Assembly (NCBI RefSeq): GCF_027531815.1
Contig: NZ_JAPZSK010000005.1
Span: forward strand, 124,001-188,000
Origin: Gemmatimonas sp.
Lineage (GTDB): Bacteria; Gemmatimonadota; Gemmatimonadetes; Gemmatimonadales; Gemmatimonadaceae
Direction: 5' to 3'
DNA: 64,000 nucleotides
Part shown: in pieces, positions 23,804 through 32,687 of the stretch
Numbering within the stretch: the stretch's first letter is position 1
Layout: each line of letters opens with the position of its first letter
Position numbers and translations under genes: made by a program
Notes under the pieces: model-generated
What the model saw: the letters and a program-made list of their open reading frames with translations, nothing else
Told to the model about the DNA's origin: nothing
Database searches by the model: none

Positions 23804-26209
23804 TCAGAACCCGAAGCGCACGCCACCGTTCACGGTGAACCCCACCAGCTCCGTCCAGGCGTCGGTCGACCAGCGACCACCGCGCCCCCGCGACGGCAGC
23901 AGCAGCGGATCGATGCGCGTCTGCCGCACGTTGGTGAGATTCTCGAGGTTCACGAAGAGCCGCGCCACGCCGGCCCGCGTCGTGAACGCGCGCTCCCCCA
24001 GCAGCCCCACCAGCACGTAGGGGTGACTCTGCGCGCGATACGGGTTCACGTCGCGCTCGAGCGATTGCCGGCCGGTGTAGTACAGCTCGAGGCCGACGCG
24101 ACTCTTGCCCTCCTGCTCGAGACTCGCCACGAACGTGGCCGCATGACGCGGCGTAAGCGGTACCTCGCGGCGCGCACAGGCGGTGCCCGTGATGCCGTCC
24201 GGGTCGCACTCCGTGGCGCGCAGATACGCATACGTGGCGGTCACCCGCAGCGCGGGCGCCTCCTCGTCACCGTCCCGGTCGTCACCGAGCGGCCGCACCA
24301 GCCGCGCGAGCAACTCGGTGCCCCAGGTGCGGGTGGGAGCGGGCGCGTTGGCCAGCGCGAGGCGACTCGCCCCGCTCGCCGTCACCCCGTTGGCCGCGCG
24401 CGCCTGCAGCGGGTTCGCCAGCTGCGACGCGAACGCCGTGGCGTTCACCTCTAGGGTGCCTGTTTCCAGCGCAAGCGGCCCGCCCACGTCGAACGACGCA
24501 CTGCGCGCCCGTTCGGCGATGAATGTCGCCACGCCACCGGCCACAGGCACCACCGGGGTCAGTCCCACCGCCTCCACCTCCTCCACCAGCGGGGTGGGCG
24601 CGTACAGGCCGGTGCCGCCGGAGAGGCGCGCCGTCCACCGCGCCAGCGCCCCCTCACGCAGCGACCGCAGCAGTACCGACAGGCGCGGGTTCACGAACGT
24701 GCCGTACACATTGTGCGCATCCACCCGCGCACTCGACGACAGCGACAGCCACGCGGCGGGATCGACGTCCACCTGCGCGAAGGCCGCCGGCGTGTTGAAG
24801 GTGTAGTTCCACCCGTCCACCGTGCGATGGCGGTAGGCATCCTGCTGGAAGGCGGCGCCAGCCACGTACGTGGCGCGGCCACGCGGCACCGCGATGGACG
24901 CCTCGCCGAACGCCGTGCGATGCCGGTCGTGCTCGCGCACCTCGCCAAAGCGGTGCCGATGCCGCTGCTCCATCGCCGACCCGCGCACGGTCACGATGGC
25001 GCCGCGCAGCGCTCGCAGCGCGGCCGGCGTCGTGGCGTCGGTGAACGCCCACCGCGCCAGTGCCCCCACATCACCGCGCTGCAGCTGCAGCTCCTCCGCA
25101 AAGCTGGCGCCGCCGGGGAGCACGCCGGCGCGCATGGTGCCGCCCGTGCGATCCTCGGTGGTGAATCCGGCCGTCACGAAGGCCGTGCGCCCTGCCCCGT
25201 CGTCGTAGAAGAGCCGAGGACGCACCGCCACCCGGTCGTATCCGGGCATGTCGGTCCAGCCGTCGGCATCGAGATCGTTGCGCTGCTGCCGGTGCACGCC
25301 GGTGAGCAGCGTATACCCCCAGCGGTCGCCCAGCGGCCCCGTGAAGAATGCGAGCGCATCGCTGCCCCCACGCGACGTCTGGTTGAGCAGCGCCGTGTGT
25401 TCGCTCTCCTTGCCTGGGCGGCGGCTCACCAGGTTGATCACGCCGCCCGCGCCCCCCGAGTAGAGCCCGGTCGCGCCCTTGAGCACCTCCACGCGCCCGA
25501 GGTCGATGGGGGTCTGCAGCAGTGAGAAGCCGCCGCCGTCACCGGCCAGCGGCAAGCCATCGGTCAGCAGCAGCGCGTAGCGCCCGCGGAGCCCCTGCAC
25601 GCGCACGTTGGCGTTCCCAATGGAGGGACTGGTGGTCTGCACGCGCAGCCCACCCGTTTCGGCGAGCAGCATCTGAATGGACGCGGGGCGCATGGCGAGC
25701 TTTTCCCCCACCTCCTCCTCGTCTACCACTTCCACCCGCAGCGGCGTGTCTTCCACTCGCCGCTCCGCGCGCGTGGCACTCACCACAAACGTCTCCACCA
25801 CCTCGGCGAGCGATTCGAGCCGCACCACCACACTCGTGTCCTGCGCCGCGCGCAGCGTCACCGCGAGCGTGTCGGCGCGGTACCCCACCCGCGAGATCAC
25901 CAGCCGCCGGTCCCCCGCCGGCAGACGCACCACGGCGCCACCTCCCGCATCGGTCTGCGCACCCACCGCGCGCCCGGCGGCATCGGTTGCGTCGAGCGAA
26001 CGGATCGCGGCGCCGGGCACCGGGTCGTCGTCGTGACGCACCGTGAGGCGCAGCGTGGCCAGGGAATCGCGTGCATCGACGGTCCGCGAGGCCATGGGCA
26101 CCGCGTTTTGCGCCGCGAGCGGGCGCGGTGCGTACATGGCACCGCCCACCAGTGTAAGCGCGGCGGCGAGCGCGGCGCATTGGCGGGCGTTGGCGTGGCG
26201 TTGAGGCAT
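23804..26209 (-). CDS. TonB-dependent outer membrane receptor
   Basis: An 801-residue receptor. After a signal peptide ending PLAAQN comes a carboxypeptidase-regulatory-like beta domain (about 45-130), then the plug with VVSATRAERRVEDTPL, the NVRVQGLRGRYALLLTDGLP region and VEVLKGATGLYSGGAGGVIN, then a 22-strand-type barrel ending in F. Such receptors import siderophores, cobalamin or metal chelates across the outer membrane. The metal-linked neighbourhood suggests a metal complex, but the ligand is unknown. The frame is open another 210 bases upstream through a heptamer repeat array; the ATG at 26209 gives the signal peptide and is preferred. Confidence 0.93.
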   Translation of the reverse strand: MPQRHANARQCAALAAALTLVGGAMYAPRPLAAQNAVPMASRTVDARDSLATLRLTVRHDDDPVPGAAIRSLDATDAAGRAVGAQTDAGGGAVVRLPAGDRRLVISRVGYRADTLAVTLRAAQDTSVVVRLESLAEVVETFVVSATRAERRVEDTPLRVEVVDEEEVGEKLAMRPASIQMLLAETGGLRVQTTSPSIGNANVRVQGLRGRYALLLTDGLPLAGDGGGFSLLQTPIDLGRVEVLKGATGLYSGGAGGVINLVSRRPGKESEHTALLNQTSRGGSDALAFFTGPLGDRWGYTLLTGVHRQQRNDLDADGWTDMPGYDRVAVRPRLFYDDGAGRTAFVTAGFTTEDRTGGTMRAGVLPGGASFAEELQLQRGDVGALARWAFTDATTPAALRALRGAIVTVRGSAMEQRHRHRFGEVREHDRHRTAFGEASIAVPRGRATYVAGAAFQQDAYRHRTVDGWNYTFNTPAAFAQVDVDPAAWLSLSSSARVDAHNVYGTFVNPRLSVLLRSLREGALARWTARLSGGTGLYAPTPLVEEVEAVGLTPVVPVAGGVATFIAERARSASFDVGGPLALETGTLEVNATAFASQLANPLQARAANGVTASGASRLALANAPAPTRTWGTELLARLVRPLGDDRDGDEEAPALRVTATYAYLRATECDPDGITGTACARREVPLTPRHAATFVASLEQEGKSRVGLELYYTGRQSLERDVNPYRAQSHPYVLVGLLGERAFTTRAGVARLFVNLENLTNVRQTRIDPLLLPSRGRGGRWSTDAWTELVGFTVNGGVRFGF

Positions 26210-26242
26210 GCCCCGAATGTAGCAACGTGCCGGGTGCCTATC

Positions 26243-26340
26243 GCAGGACGCAGGTCGCAGGACGCAGGGGGCAGGACGCAGGGGGCAGGACGCAGGGGGC
26301 AGGACGCAGGGGGCAGGACGCAGGGGGCGGGTCGCAGGTC
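26243..26340 (-). repeat. Tandem heptamer array NNCCTGC upstream of the TonB receptor
   Basis: Fourteen 7-base units of the form GCAGGNN on the given strand (NNCCTGC on the receptor's coding strand), mostly alternating GCAGGAC and GCAGGGG. The array ends 33 bases before the receptor start codon. Units this short and this similar are prone to slippage, so copy number probably varies between strains. A second array of the same family is at 41888. Confidence 0.9.
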
Positions 26341-26467
26341 GTTGGCGGAACGCGCCGCTCTCGTGCACATGCGCATACGGCCGTGGCCGTCGGTGGCGCG
26401 TGGGCTCGGTGGGGCGCATGATCTCACGAGGACCGCGTTGCCATCACCCACGCCCAGGGACCACCAC

Positions 26468-27166
26468 ATGCCGCGCACCGTGCATCCGGAACGTCACTTC
26501 ACCGAACGCATCGGGTGGCTGCGCGCGGCCGTGCTGGGCGCCAACGACGGCATCGTGTCGACGGCGGCGCTCCTGGTCGGGGTGGCCGCGGCGGGTACGG
26601 CGCGCGATGCGCTGCTGGTCGCGGGGCTGGCGGGGTTGGTGGCCGGCGCGATGTCCATGGCTGCCGGCGAGTACATCTCGGTGAGCTCCCAGGCCGACAC
26701 CGAGCGCGCCGACATGGCGCGTGAACGGGGCGAGCTGGCGCAGGATCCCGAGGGCGAGCTGCGGGAGCTCACGGGGATCTACGAAGCGCGTGGTCTCGAC
26801 GCCGAGCTGGCACGTCGCGTCGCCGAGCAGCTCACCGCGCACGATGCCCTGTCGGCGCATGCACGCGATGAACTGGGGATCAGTGCGGTGCTGTCGGCCC
26901 GCCCGGTACAGGCGGCGCTCGCCTCGGCGGCAACGTTCGCCGTGGGCGCCGCGCTGCCGCTGGTGGTCGCGCTGCTGTCGCCGTCGGGGTTGGTGATCGG
27001 CGCGGTAACCGCGAGTTCGCTCCTGTCTCTGGCCGCGCTGGGCGCGGTGGCCGCCAGCGCCGGTGGTGCGGGACGGTGGCGCGGCGCCGCCCGCGTGACC
27101 TTCTGGAGCGCCCTCGCGCTCGGCATGACCGCGTTGGTGGGTCGGGTGTTCGGCGCGTCGGTGTAG
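26468..27166 (+). CDS. VIT/Ccc1-family iron or manganese transporter
   Basis: A 232-residue membrane protein of the VIT1/CCC1 family with the two diagnostic segments: VLGANDGIVSTAALLVG near residue 20 and GAMSMAAGEYISVSSQADTE near residue 60, the latter holding the conserved Met and Glu of the metal path. A Glu-rich cytoplasmic linker (about 75-135) and two or three further helices follow. These carriers move Fe(II) or Mn(II) out of the cytoplasm. The upstream open frame runs through the repeat array and is ignored; the ATG at 26468 starts the conserved N-terminus. Confidence 0.9.
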   Translation: MPRTVHPERHFTERIGWLRAAVLGANDGIVSTAALLVGVAAAGTARDALLVAGLAGLVAGAMSMAAGEYISVSSQADTERADMARERGELAQDPEGELRELTGIYEARGLDAELARRVAEQLTAHDALSAHARDELGISAVLSARPVQAALASAATFAVGAALPLVVALLSPSGLVIGAVTASSLLSLAALGAVAASAGGAGRWRGAARVTFWSALALGMTALVGRVFGASV

Positions 27167-27255
27167 CGGCGTGAGTCGGACCCTTGGTGGTGCCCGGTGG
27201 TGCACGCTGTACATCTACAGCTGCATCGCGCGACGGACACTCGCCCCCGACTGAC

Positions 27256-27600
27256 ATGCCCATCCCGAGCAGCACCATGAACCGCCTGGCGTCAGCGCTG
27301 GCCGACCGGTATCGCGTGGAACGCGAGCTCGACGCGGGGGGCATGGCCACCGTGTATCTCGCGCACGATCTCAAGCACGACCGCGATGTTCAACACCGAG
27401 ACGTTCACCTGGTCCAGAGCGGTGCCGCTCGACGCGATGTCGCACTCGCTGGTGGATGTGTCCAACGACGGCACCACCTGGTTCGCGCGTGTGCCCGAAC
27501 AGACCGAGATCTGGCGCATGCCCCCGGGTGGCGCGCGCACGCGCATCGCCGCGCGCCCCGCGCTGACATCGCTAAGCCGGACCGCCCTATGGTGCTCCTC
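27256..27600 (+). pseudogene. Remnant of a serine/threonine protein kinase gene
   Basis: The first 35 codons read as the start of a Pkn-type kinase: RYRVERELDAGGMATVYLAHD, then LKHDRDV, covering the glycine-rich loop. The frame then breaks; in another frame (from about 27386) a stretch FNTETFTWSRAVPLDAM and VEQTEIWRMPPGG-like sequence follows, which could be part of a C-terminal sensor. The catalytic core is absent, so this is a deletion remnant. It abuts a tRNA-Gln fragment at 27638, in keeping with rearrangement at an island edge. Confidence 0.65.
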
Positions 27601-27637
27601 CGGGCTGAGTGCGTGCTCCCTCACGACTTCAGCGACT

Positions 27638-27685
27638 ACCCCTCTTGGTGCTGAACCAGGAACCTGCTGTTCCAGAGTCGATCCG
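27638..27685 (-). repeat. Degenerate tRNA-Gln 3' half, outer island boundary
   Basis: This stretch matches the 3' half of the tRNA-Gln at 38582, keeping GAACCAGGAACCT and TCCAGAGTC. It shares with the copy at 36325 the strings GAACCAGGAACCTGCTG and AGTCGATCCG, which the intact tRNA lacks. It cannot fold as a tRNA. It probably marks one end of the integrated metal-resistance segment. Confidence 0.65.
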
Positions 27686-27744
27686 TCGGGGGACTTTGGT
27701 GAGCGCGTTTGCGAGGTCACCCCTTCAGAGTGCACCTTCGGGGC

Positions 27745-28179
27745 ATGCCCCGGTTACGTTCATTCCGCATAGTGCTCCTGGCGCTCATTACAGCGCCACT
27801 CACCGCCGCCCGCCCCGTACCGCATGATGTGTGGATCGGCACCGCCATCGCCGTAAACGGCAGTGCCATGCGCGGCGACCTCGAGATGTTCGCCGGCAAG
27901 GCGGCCAACACGACGTTCGTGGAGCTGGCGCAGCGCAACGACGCCCCGGGCGCCGTGCGCACCTGGCGGGTGCGACACGGCACGTGCGCGAAGCCCGGGA
28001 CGGCGTTCGGCGACGCCGCCGCCTACCCCGTCATTCGAATCGGCGGGGACGGTAAGGGGGTCGGCACGGTAACGCTGCGGCTCGCCCTCCCCGACACTGG
28101 TGGATTTCATGTAGCCGTGGCCGCATCACCACGCGACTCGCGTCGCGTGGCGTGCGGCGATCTCGTGCTCGAGGACTAA
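27745..28179 (+). CDS. Small exported protein of unknown function, SOD-like barrel pattern
   Basis: 144 residues with a signal peptide (LRSFRIVLLALITAPLTAA). The mature part has WRVRHGTCAKPG, YPVIRIGGDGKG and ending RRVACGDLVLED, a spacing of Trp, Cys, Pro and a final ACGDL that recalls Cu/Zn superoxide dismutase barrels, with the two Cys likely disulfide-bonded. The SOD copper histidines are not present, so enzymatic activity is not expected. It lies alone on the plus strand at the island edge, convergent with the efflux operon. Start ATG 27745 is the one with the best signal peptide. Confidence 0.6.
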   Translation: MPRLRSFRIVLLALITAPLTAARPVPHDVWIGTAIAVNGSAMRGDLEMFAGKAANTTFVELAQRNDAPGAVRTWRVRHGTCAKPGTAFGDAAAYPVIRIGGDGKGVGTVTLRLALPDTGGFHVAVAASPRDSRRVACGDLVLED

Positions 28180-28434
28180 CTACTTCGACCGTGTCGCCGC
28201 AGCGGCCATCGAGTCTGCTCGCGCGTCCTCGATGGCCTCCTTGGCGAGTTCCTGCTTCAGACGGCCCATCTGCGTGAGCCCGATGCGACGGCCGATGCCG
28301 GTGGGATCGATCCCGTACTCCGCCGGCAACACCACCATCACCGCGATCGCAACAGCGAGGATCGCGGCCACGACGGACGCACGACGAAGCACCGCCGGCG
28401 ACGGACCTTCGGGCACTGAGGACGGAGTGGTCAT
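28180..28434 (-). CDS. Small membrane anchor protein (N-terminal half of the anchor family)
   Basis: 84 residues with one membrane helix (VVAAILAVAIAVMVVLP) directly followed by the highly characteristic AEYGIDPTGIGRRIGLTQMG, then a charged, Ala-rich tail. From memory, this block is found in proteobacterial transmembrane anchor proteins encoded near CzcA/HupE genes, where it is fused to a periplasmic beta domain. Here the beta domain is a separate gene just upstream. The ATG at 28434 overlaps that gene's stop. The function is unknown. Confidence 0.8.
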   Translation of the reverse strand: MTTPSSVPEGPSPAVLRRASVVAAILAVAIAVMVVLPAEYGIDPTGIGRRIGLTQMGRLKQELAKEAIEDARADSMAAAATRSK

Positions 28435-28874
28435 CACATCTTCTTCAGTGCGGAGAACTGACCGGACGCCTTCACTGTCACGGTGACCGGCTTCTCCGCG
28501 GTATTGCGAAACGCCCATCCGTGCACCCCGTCGAATACGGCCTCGATGGCGCCCTTCTCGGCGCGCGACGAGCCCCGCTTGTAGATGTGCGCCTTCACAC
28601 TCGGATCGGCTGGCACTTCACCGTGCAGATTGAAGCCCACCTCGGCACCGTTCGTGGCCCACTCGAAGGCGGCCTTCTGCCCCTTCTTCATGACGAGCTT
28701 CACCTCCACGCGCTTGGCCGGCTCGATGGTCACCGTCATGGAGTCGCGCCTCACCTGCACCGCCGCGGTCCTGCTCACCTCGATCATCGGGGGCGTCGAC
28801 GGCGGCGCGCAGGTGGCCGTGGTAGTGGCGAGTGACGCGGAAACGACGAGCAACTGGGAGAGAAATGCGAACAC
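28434..28874 (-). CDS. Periplasmic partner of the anchor protein (beta domain)
   Basis: 146 residues with a signal sequence and a possible lipobox (TATC). The mature domain reads VEVKLVMKKGQKAAFEWAT, VGFNLHGEV and DGVHGWAFRNTAEKPVTVTV, the pattern of the soluble half of transmembrane anchor proteins found beside CzcA/CusA genes. The HGW motif is typical. It starts at a GTG with AGGGA six bases upstream, nine bases after the HupE stop, and overlaps the 84-residue anchor gene by one base. A role in holding or sensing the metal pump is a guess. Confidence 0.8.
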   Translation of the reverse strand: MFAFLSQLLVVSASLATTTATCAPPSTPPMIEVSRTAAVQVRRDSMTVTIEPAKRVEVKLVMKKGQKAAFEWATNGAEVGFNLHGEVPADPSVKAHIYKRGSSRAEKGAIEAVFDGVHGWAFRNTAEKPVTVTVKASGQFSALKKM

Positions 28875-28883
28875 GGCGAGTCC

Positions 28884-29588
28884 CTAGGTTTGGGTGGTGA
28901 AGTAGCCCGTGAGCTGATAGCCCACAAGCAGAAGACCGGCCACCAGCAACAGCATGTTGGCCGCGAAACCGCCGCGAAGGAATGACGGCGAGCGACGCCA
29001 ATAACTCATCGCAATGAGCACGAGCGAGAGCGCAAGCAACTGCCCGACTTCGACACCCACGTTGAACGCGAGCAGGTTCTGCACGAGCCCCTCGGGATCC
29101 ATCTCGAAGTCAAGCAGCTTGGTGGCCAGGCCAAACCCGTGGAACAGGCCGAACACCAGCGTTGCGGCGCGAGGATTCGGCTGCACGCCGAACCACCTCT
29201 GAAACGCGCCGACGTTGTCGAGCGCCTTGTACGCCACGGAAAAGCCGATGATCGCGTCGATCAGAAAGGGACTGGCGCTGATCTTTGTGAGCACCCCAAG
29301 GATGAGCGTACTCGAATGGCCCACCGCGAAGAGCGTGACGTACGTGGCGATGTCGCGCACGCGATACAGGTAGAAGATCACCCCGCACAAGAACAGGATG
29401 TGATCGTATCCGGTGACCATGTGCTTGGCGCCCAGATAGAGGAAGGGCACCAGACGCACGCCAAAGGTTTCCTGGATGTAGCCCTTGTCGCCCACCGAGA
29501 CGCCGTGCGCCAGCAGCACACTCGGCAACGCCCCCATCAGTGCGAGCGCCAGGAATGGCGCCCATGGCCTCGGCCATCGTGAGATCAC
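28884..29588 (-). CDS. HupE/UreJ-family membrane protein
   Basis: A 234-residue membrane protein with about six to seven helices and the HupE/UreJ signatures: YLGAKHMVTGYDHILFL near residue 50, FAVGHSSTLILGVL, and LVFGLFHGFGLATKLLD near 145. HupE proteins are thought to move nickel, cobalt or similar ions. The conserved His residues in H-x4-DH and FHGFG probably line the path. It starts within the stop of the CzcA gene (four-base overlap), so it belongs to the efflux operon. A signal-like N-terminus ends LLAHGVSVGDKG. Confidence 0.9.
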   Translation of the reverse strand: MISRWPRPWAPFLALALMGALPSVLLAHGVSVGDKGYIQETFGVRLVPFLYLGAKHMVTGYDHILFLCGVIFYLYRVRDIATYVTLFAVGHSSTLILGVLTKISASPFLIDAIIGFSVAYKALDNVGAFQRWFGVQPNPRAATLVFGLFHGFGLATKLLDFEMDPEGLVQNLLAFNVGVEVGQLLALSLVLIAMSYWRRSPSFLRGGFAANMLLLVAGLLLVGYQLTGYFTTQT

Positions 29589-32500
29589 GCGACCACCTCC
29601 GCCGCCCGTACCTCACGCGAACCGTAGAGCCAGTACAGCGCGGGGAGCACGATCATGTTGAGCACCGTTGCAGACAGCAGCCCGCCCAGAATCACGATGG
29701 CCATGGGGGTCTGCAGTTCGTTGCCCGGCTCCCCCCCGCCGAACGCCAGCGGAATGAGCGCGAGCCCCGCCGTGAGCGCCGTCATGAGAATCGGCGAAAG
29801 CCGCTCGAGTGACCCGCGCGTGATCGCTTCCGCGAACGGCACCCCCTCCGCGAGCAACTGCTGGTAGTGGGCCACGAGCAGGATGCCGTTGCGCGTGGCG
29901 ATCCCGAAGAGCGTGACGAAGCCGACGAGTGAGGCAATGCTTACCACACGTCCTGTGAGCATCACCGCGACCACCCCCCCGATGAGGGCGAGCGGCAGGT
30001 TGGCCATGACCAGGCTGGCGGTGCGCGCCGAGCCGAACTCACCGAAGAGCAGCAGGAAGATGGCGGCAACGGAGAGCAGCGACAGCACCGCCAGCGTACG
30101 CGTCGCTTCGGCCTGTGCCTCGAACTGGCCACCGTACTCCACGAAGTATCCGGGTGGCAGCGTGACCTTCTCACGCACGGCACGCTCGATGTCGGCAACG
30201 GTGCTCCCCAGGTCACGTCCCGCCACGTTCGCCTGTACAACGATCTTCCGCTGCACATTCTCGCGCGAAATGGTGTTGGGACCGCGATCCACGGTCACCG
30301 CCGCGAGCTGCGACAGCGGAACGTGCTGGCCGGTGGGCGTATCGAACGATACGGCAGCAATGGCCTCGGCATTGAGGCGGTACGCTTCCGGATAACGTAC
30401 CACGAGGTCCACACTGCGTCCTTCCTCGAGCACCTGCGACACCGTCTCCCCGTTGAGCGCCACATCGATGGCCTCGGCAAGCTGCCCCACACTCATGCCG
30501 TAGCGCCCGAGTGCCGCACGGTCGGCCCTGATGCGGAGCTGCGGTACGTCCGACTGCTGTTCGAGCTGCAGATCGGCCACCCCGGGCACGCCCGCCATCA
30601 CGTCGCGAATCTGGGTACCAGTCTGCCGCAGCTGATGGAGATCGGTTCCGAACAGCTTCACCGCGATATTGGCGCGCGTGCCGGACAACATATGGTCGAT
30701 ACGGTGGCCGATGGGTTGACCGATGGTGACGTTCGTGCCAGGGATGGCCGTGAACTCATTGCGCAGCTCCTCGAACAGCCGCTCCTTGTCGGCGTCATCG
30801 CGGAGCGTCACGTCGATCTCGGCGGCATTGACGCCCTGCGCATGCTCATCGAGTTCGGCGCGCCCCTGCCGACGGTCCGTGTTGATGACCGCCGGTTTCG
30901 TCCTGAGGATCTGCTCCACCCGCAGTCCGATGGCGTTTGACTCATCGAGCGAGGTCCCGGGCACCGTCACGACCGACACGGTGAGCGCGCCTTCGTTGAA
31001 CTCCGGCAGAAACGCCGATCCCAGCATGGGTATCGCCCCGATGCTCAACGCGAATGCGAGAACGGCCCCGGCGAGCACGCGCTTCGGGTGCGACAGCACG
31101 GCTGACAGCACGTTGGCGTAACGCCCCTTGAGCCACGTCACCACGCCGCTCTCCTCCTCACGCTGCACTGCCTTCGAGTTGGGGAGCAGATACGCACACA
31201 GCACCGGTGTGACCGTCACCGCCACCAGAAGCGAGGCAAGAATGGACACCACGTAGGCGAAGCCCAGGGGACGCAGCAGACGCCCTTCGACCCCGCCGAG
31301 GAAGAAGAGCGGGAGGAACACCACGATGATGATGAGTGTGGCATTCACGATGCTCGCCCGAATCTCTTTCGACGCGTCGTACACCACACGCAGCGCCGAA
31401 CGCTGCTCGGCCGGCGGCCGGTGGTGGTTCTCCCTGAGGCGGCGGAAGACGTTCTCCACATCGATGATCGCGTCGTCCACCAGCGCGCCAATGGCGATGG
31501 CCATGCCACCCAGGGTCATGGTATTGATGCTGATACCCAGCAGCTTCATGGCGAAGATGGCCACCACGAGCGACAGCGGGATGGCGATGACGGAGATGGC
31601 CGTCGCGCGGAGATTCCAGAGGAACAGGAAGAGCACGATCACCACGAGCACCGCTCCGTCACGGAGCGCCTTGAGCACATTGTCCACGGCCACGCGAATG
31701 AAGCTCGCCTGCCGAAAGAGCTCCGTGTGCACCTTCATGCCGACGGGCAGCGTTGGCTGAAGTGCGGCGAGTTCGCGCTCGATGCGCGCGGTGAGCTCGA
31801 GCGTATTGGCGCCCGGCTGTTTCTGCACGGCCAGTACCACCCCCGGCTCTGCGTTCACACTACCGTCACCGAATCTGGGGGCCGTGCCCACCGTGACGTC
31901 GGCCACCTGTCCCAGCGTAATCGGCGTCCCGCCGCGCACCGCCACCACCGTACTGGCAATGTCGGCTACCGACTGTACCCGCCCAATACCGCGGATCACG
32001 TACTCCTGACCACGGTCCATGTACACGCCGCCGGACGCGTTGGCGTTCGAGCCGCGCGCCGCCCGTACCACCTGCTCGAGCGACACACCTGCCTGCATCA
32101 TGCGCGCCGGATCGGCGAGCACCTGGTACTGCTTCACGGCGCCGCCAATGGGAATCACCTGCGCGACTCCCGGCACCGCGAGCAGGCGACGGCGAATGGT
32201 CCAATCGGCCAGCGTGCGCAGTTCCGTGGGCGACTGGGTCCCCGTGAGGCCGATCATCAGGATCTCCCCCATCACGCTCGACACGGGGGCGAGCACCGGC
32301 GCCGAGATGCCTACGGGCAGTGCCGCCGCGACGGTCTGCAACTTCTCGGCGACAATCTGACGGGCGCGGAAGATGTCGGTGCCCCAGTCGAACTCCACCC
32401 ACACGACGGAGATGCCTTGGGCCGTGGAAGACCGCACGCGACGCACACCGGTGGCGCCATTCACCGAGGTCTCGATGGGGAAGGACACGAGCGCCTCCAC

Positions 32501-32680
32501 CTCCTCGGGGGCCATGCCGTGGGCTTCGGTGAGTACCGTCACCGTCGGGGCCGTGAGGTCGGGGAACACGTCCACCGGCATGCGCCAGGCGGTCCACGCC
32601 CCCCCCAACAGCAGCACCACCGATGTCGCCAGCACGATGACACGGTTGGCCAGCGCCCATCCGATCAAGCGATTCAGCAT
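29585..32680 (-). CDS. CzcA/CusA-family heavy-metal RND efflux pump
   Basis: 1031 residues, the normal length for metal-exporting RND pumps of the HME group. It has an N-terminal helix, two large periplasmic loops, and 12 helices in all. Helix 4 contains GALVDDAIIDVENVFRRL, the HME proton-relay motif with adjacent aspartates and a glutamate. The first loop begins DVFPDLTAPTVTVLTEA. It expels divalent (Czc-type) or monovalent (Cus-type) ions using the proton gradient; I cannot tell which from this sequence alone. It follows the CzcB gene by seven bases. Confidence 0.95.
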   Translation of the reverse strand: MLNRLIGWALANRVIVLATSVVLLLGGAWTAWRMPVDVFPDLTAPTVTVLTEAHGMAPEEVEALVSFPIETSVNGATGVRRVRSSTAQGISVVWVEFDWGTDIFRARQIVAEKLQTVAAALPVGISAPVLAPVSSVMGEILMIGLTGTQSPTELRTLADWTIRRRLLAVPGVAQVIPIGGAVKQYQVLADPARMMQAGVSLEQVVRAARGSNANASGGVYMDRGQEYVIRGIGRVQSVADIASTVVAVRGGTPITLGQVADVTVGTAPRFGDGSVNAEPGVVLAVQKQPGANTLELTARIERELAALQPTLPVGMKVHTELFRQASFIRVAVDNVLKALRDGAVLVVIVLFLFLWNLRATAISVIAIPLSLVVAIFAMKLLGISINTMTLGGMAIAIGALVDDAIIDVENVFRRLRENHHRPPAEQRSALRVVYDASKEIRASIVNATLIIIVVFLPLFFLGGVEGRLLRPLGFAYVVSILASLLVAVTVTPVLCAYLLPNSKAVQREEESGVVTWLKGRYANVLSAVLSHPKRVLAGAVLAFALSIGAIPMLGSAFLPEFNEGALTVSVVTVPGTSLDESNAIGLRVEQILRTKPAVINTDRRQGRAELDEHAQGVNAAEIDVTLRDDADKERLFEELRNEFTAIPGTNVTIGQPIGHRIDHMLSGTRANIAVKLFGTDLHQLRQTGTQIRDVMAGVPGVADLQLEQQSDVPQLRIRADRAALGRYGMSVGQLAEAIDVALNGETVSQVLEEGRSVDLVVRYPEAYRLNAEAIAAVSFDTPTGQHVPLSQLAAVTVDRGPNTISRENVQRKIVVQANVAGRDLGSTVADIERAVREKVTLPPGYFVEYGGQFEAQAEATRTLAVLSLLSVAAIFLLLFGEFGSARTASLVMANLPLALIGGVVAVMLTGRVVSIASLVGFVTLFGIATRNGILLVAHYQQLLAEGVPFAEAITRGSLERLSPILMTALTAGLALIPLAFGGGEPGNELQTPMAIVILGGLLSATVLNMIVLPALYWLYGSREVRAAEVVA

Positions 32681-32687
32681 GCGCGCC

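Noticed and set aside
26243-26340. Heptamer array considered as a CRISPR array
   Set aside because: Units are 7 bases with no unique spacers and there are no cas genes nearby.
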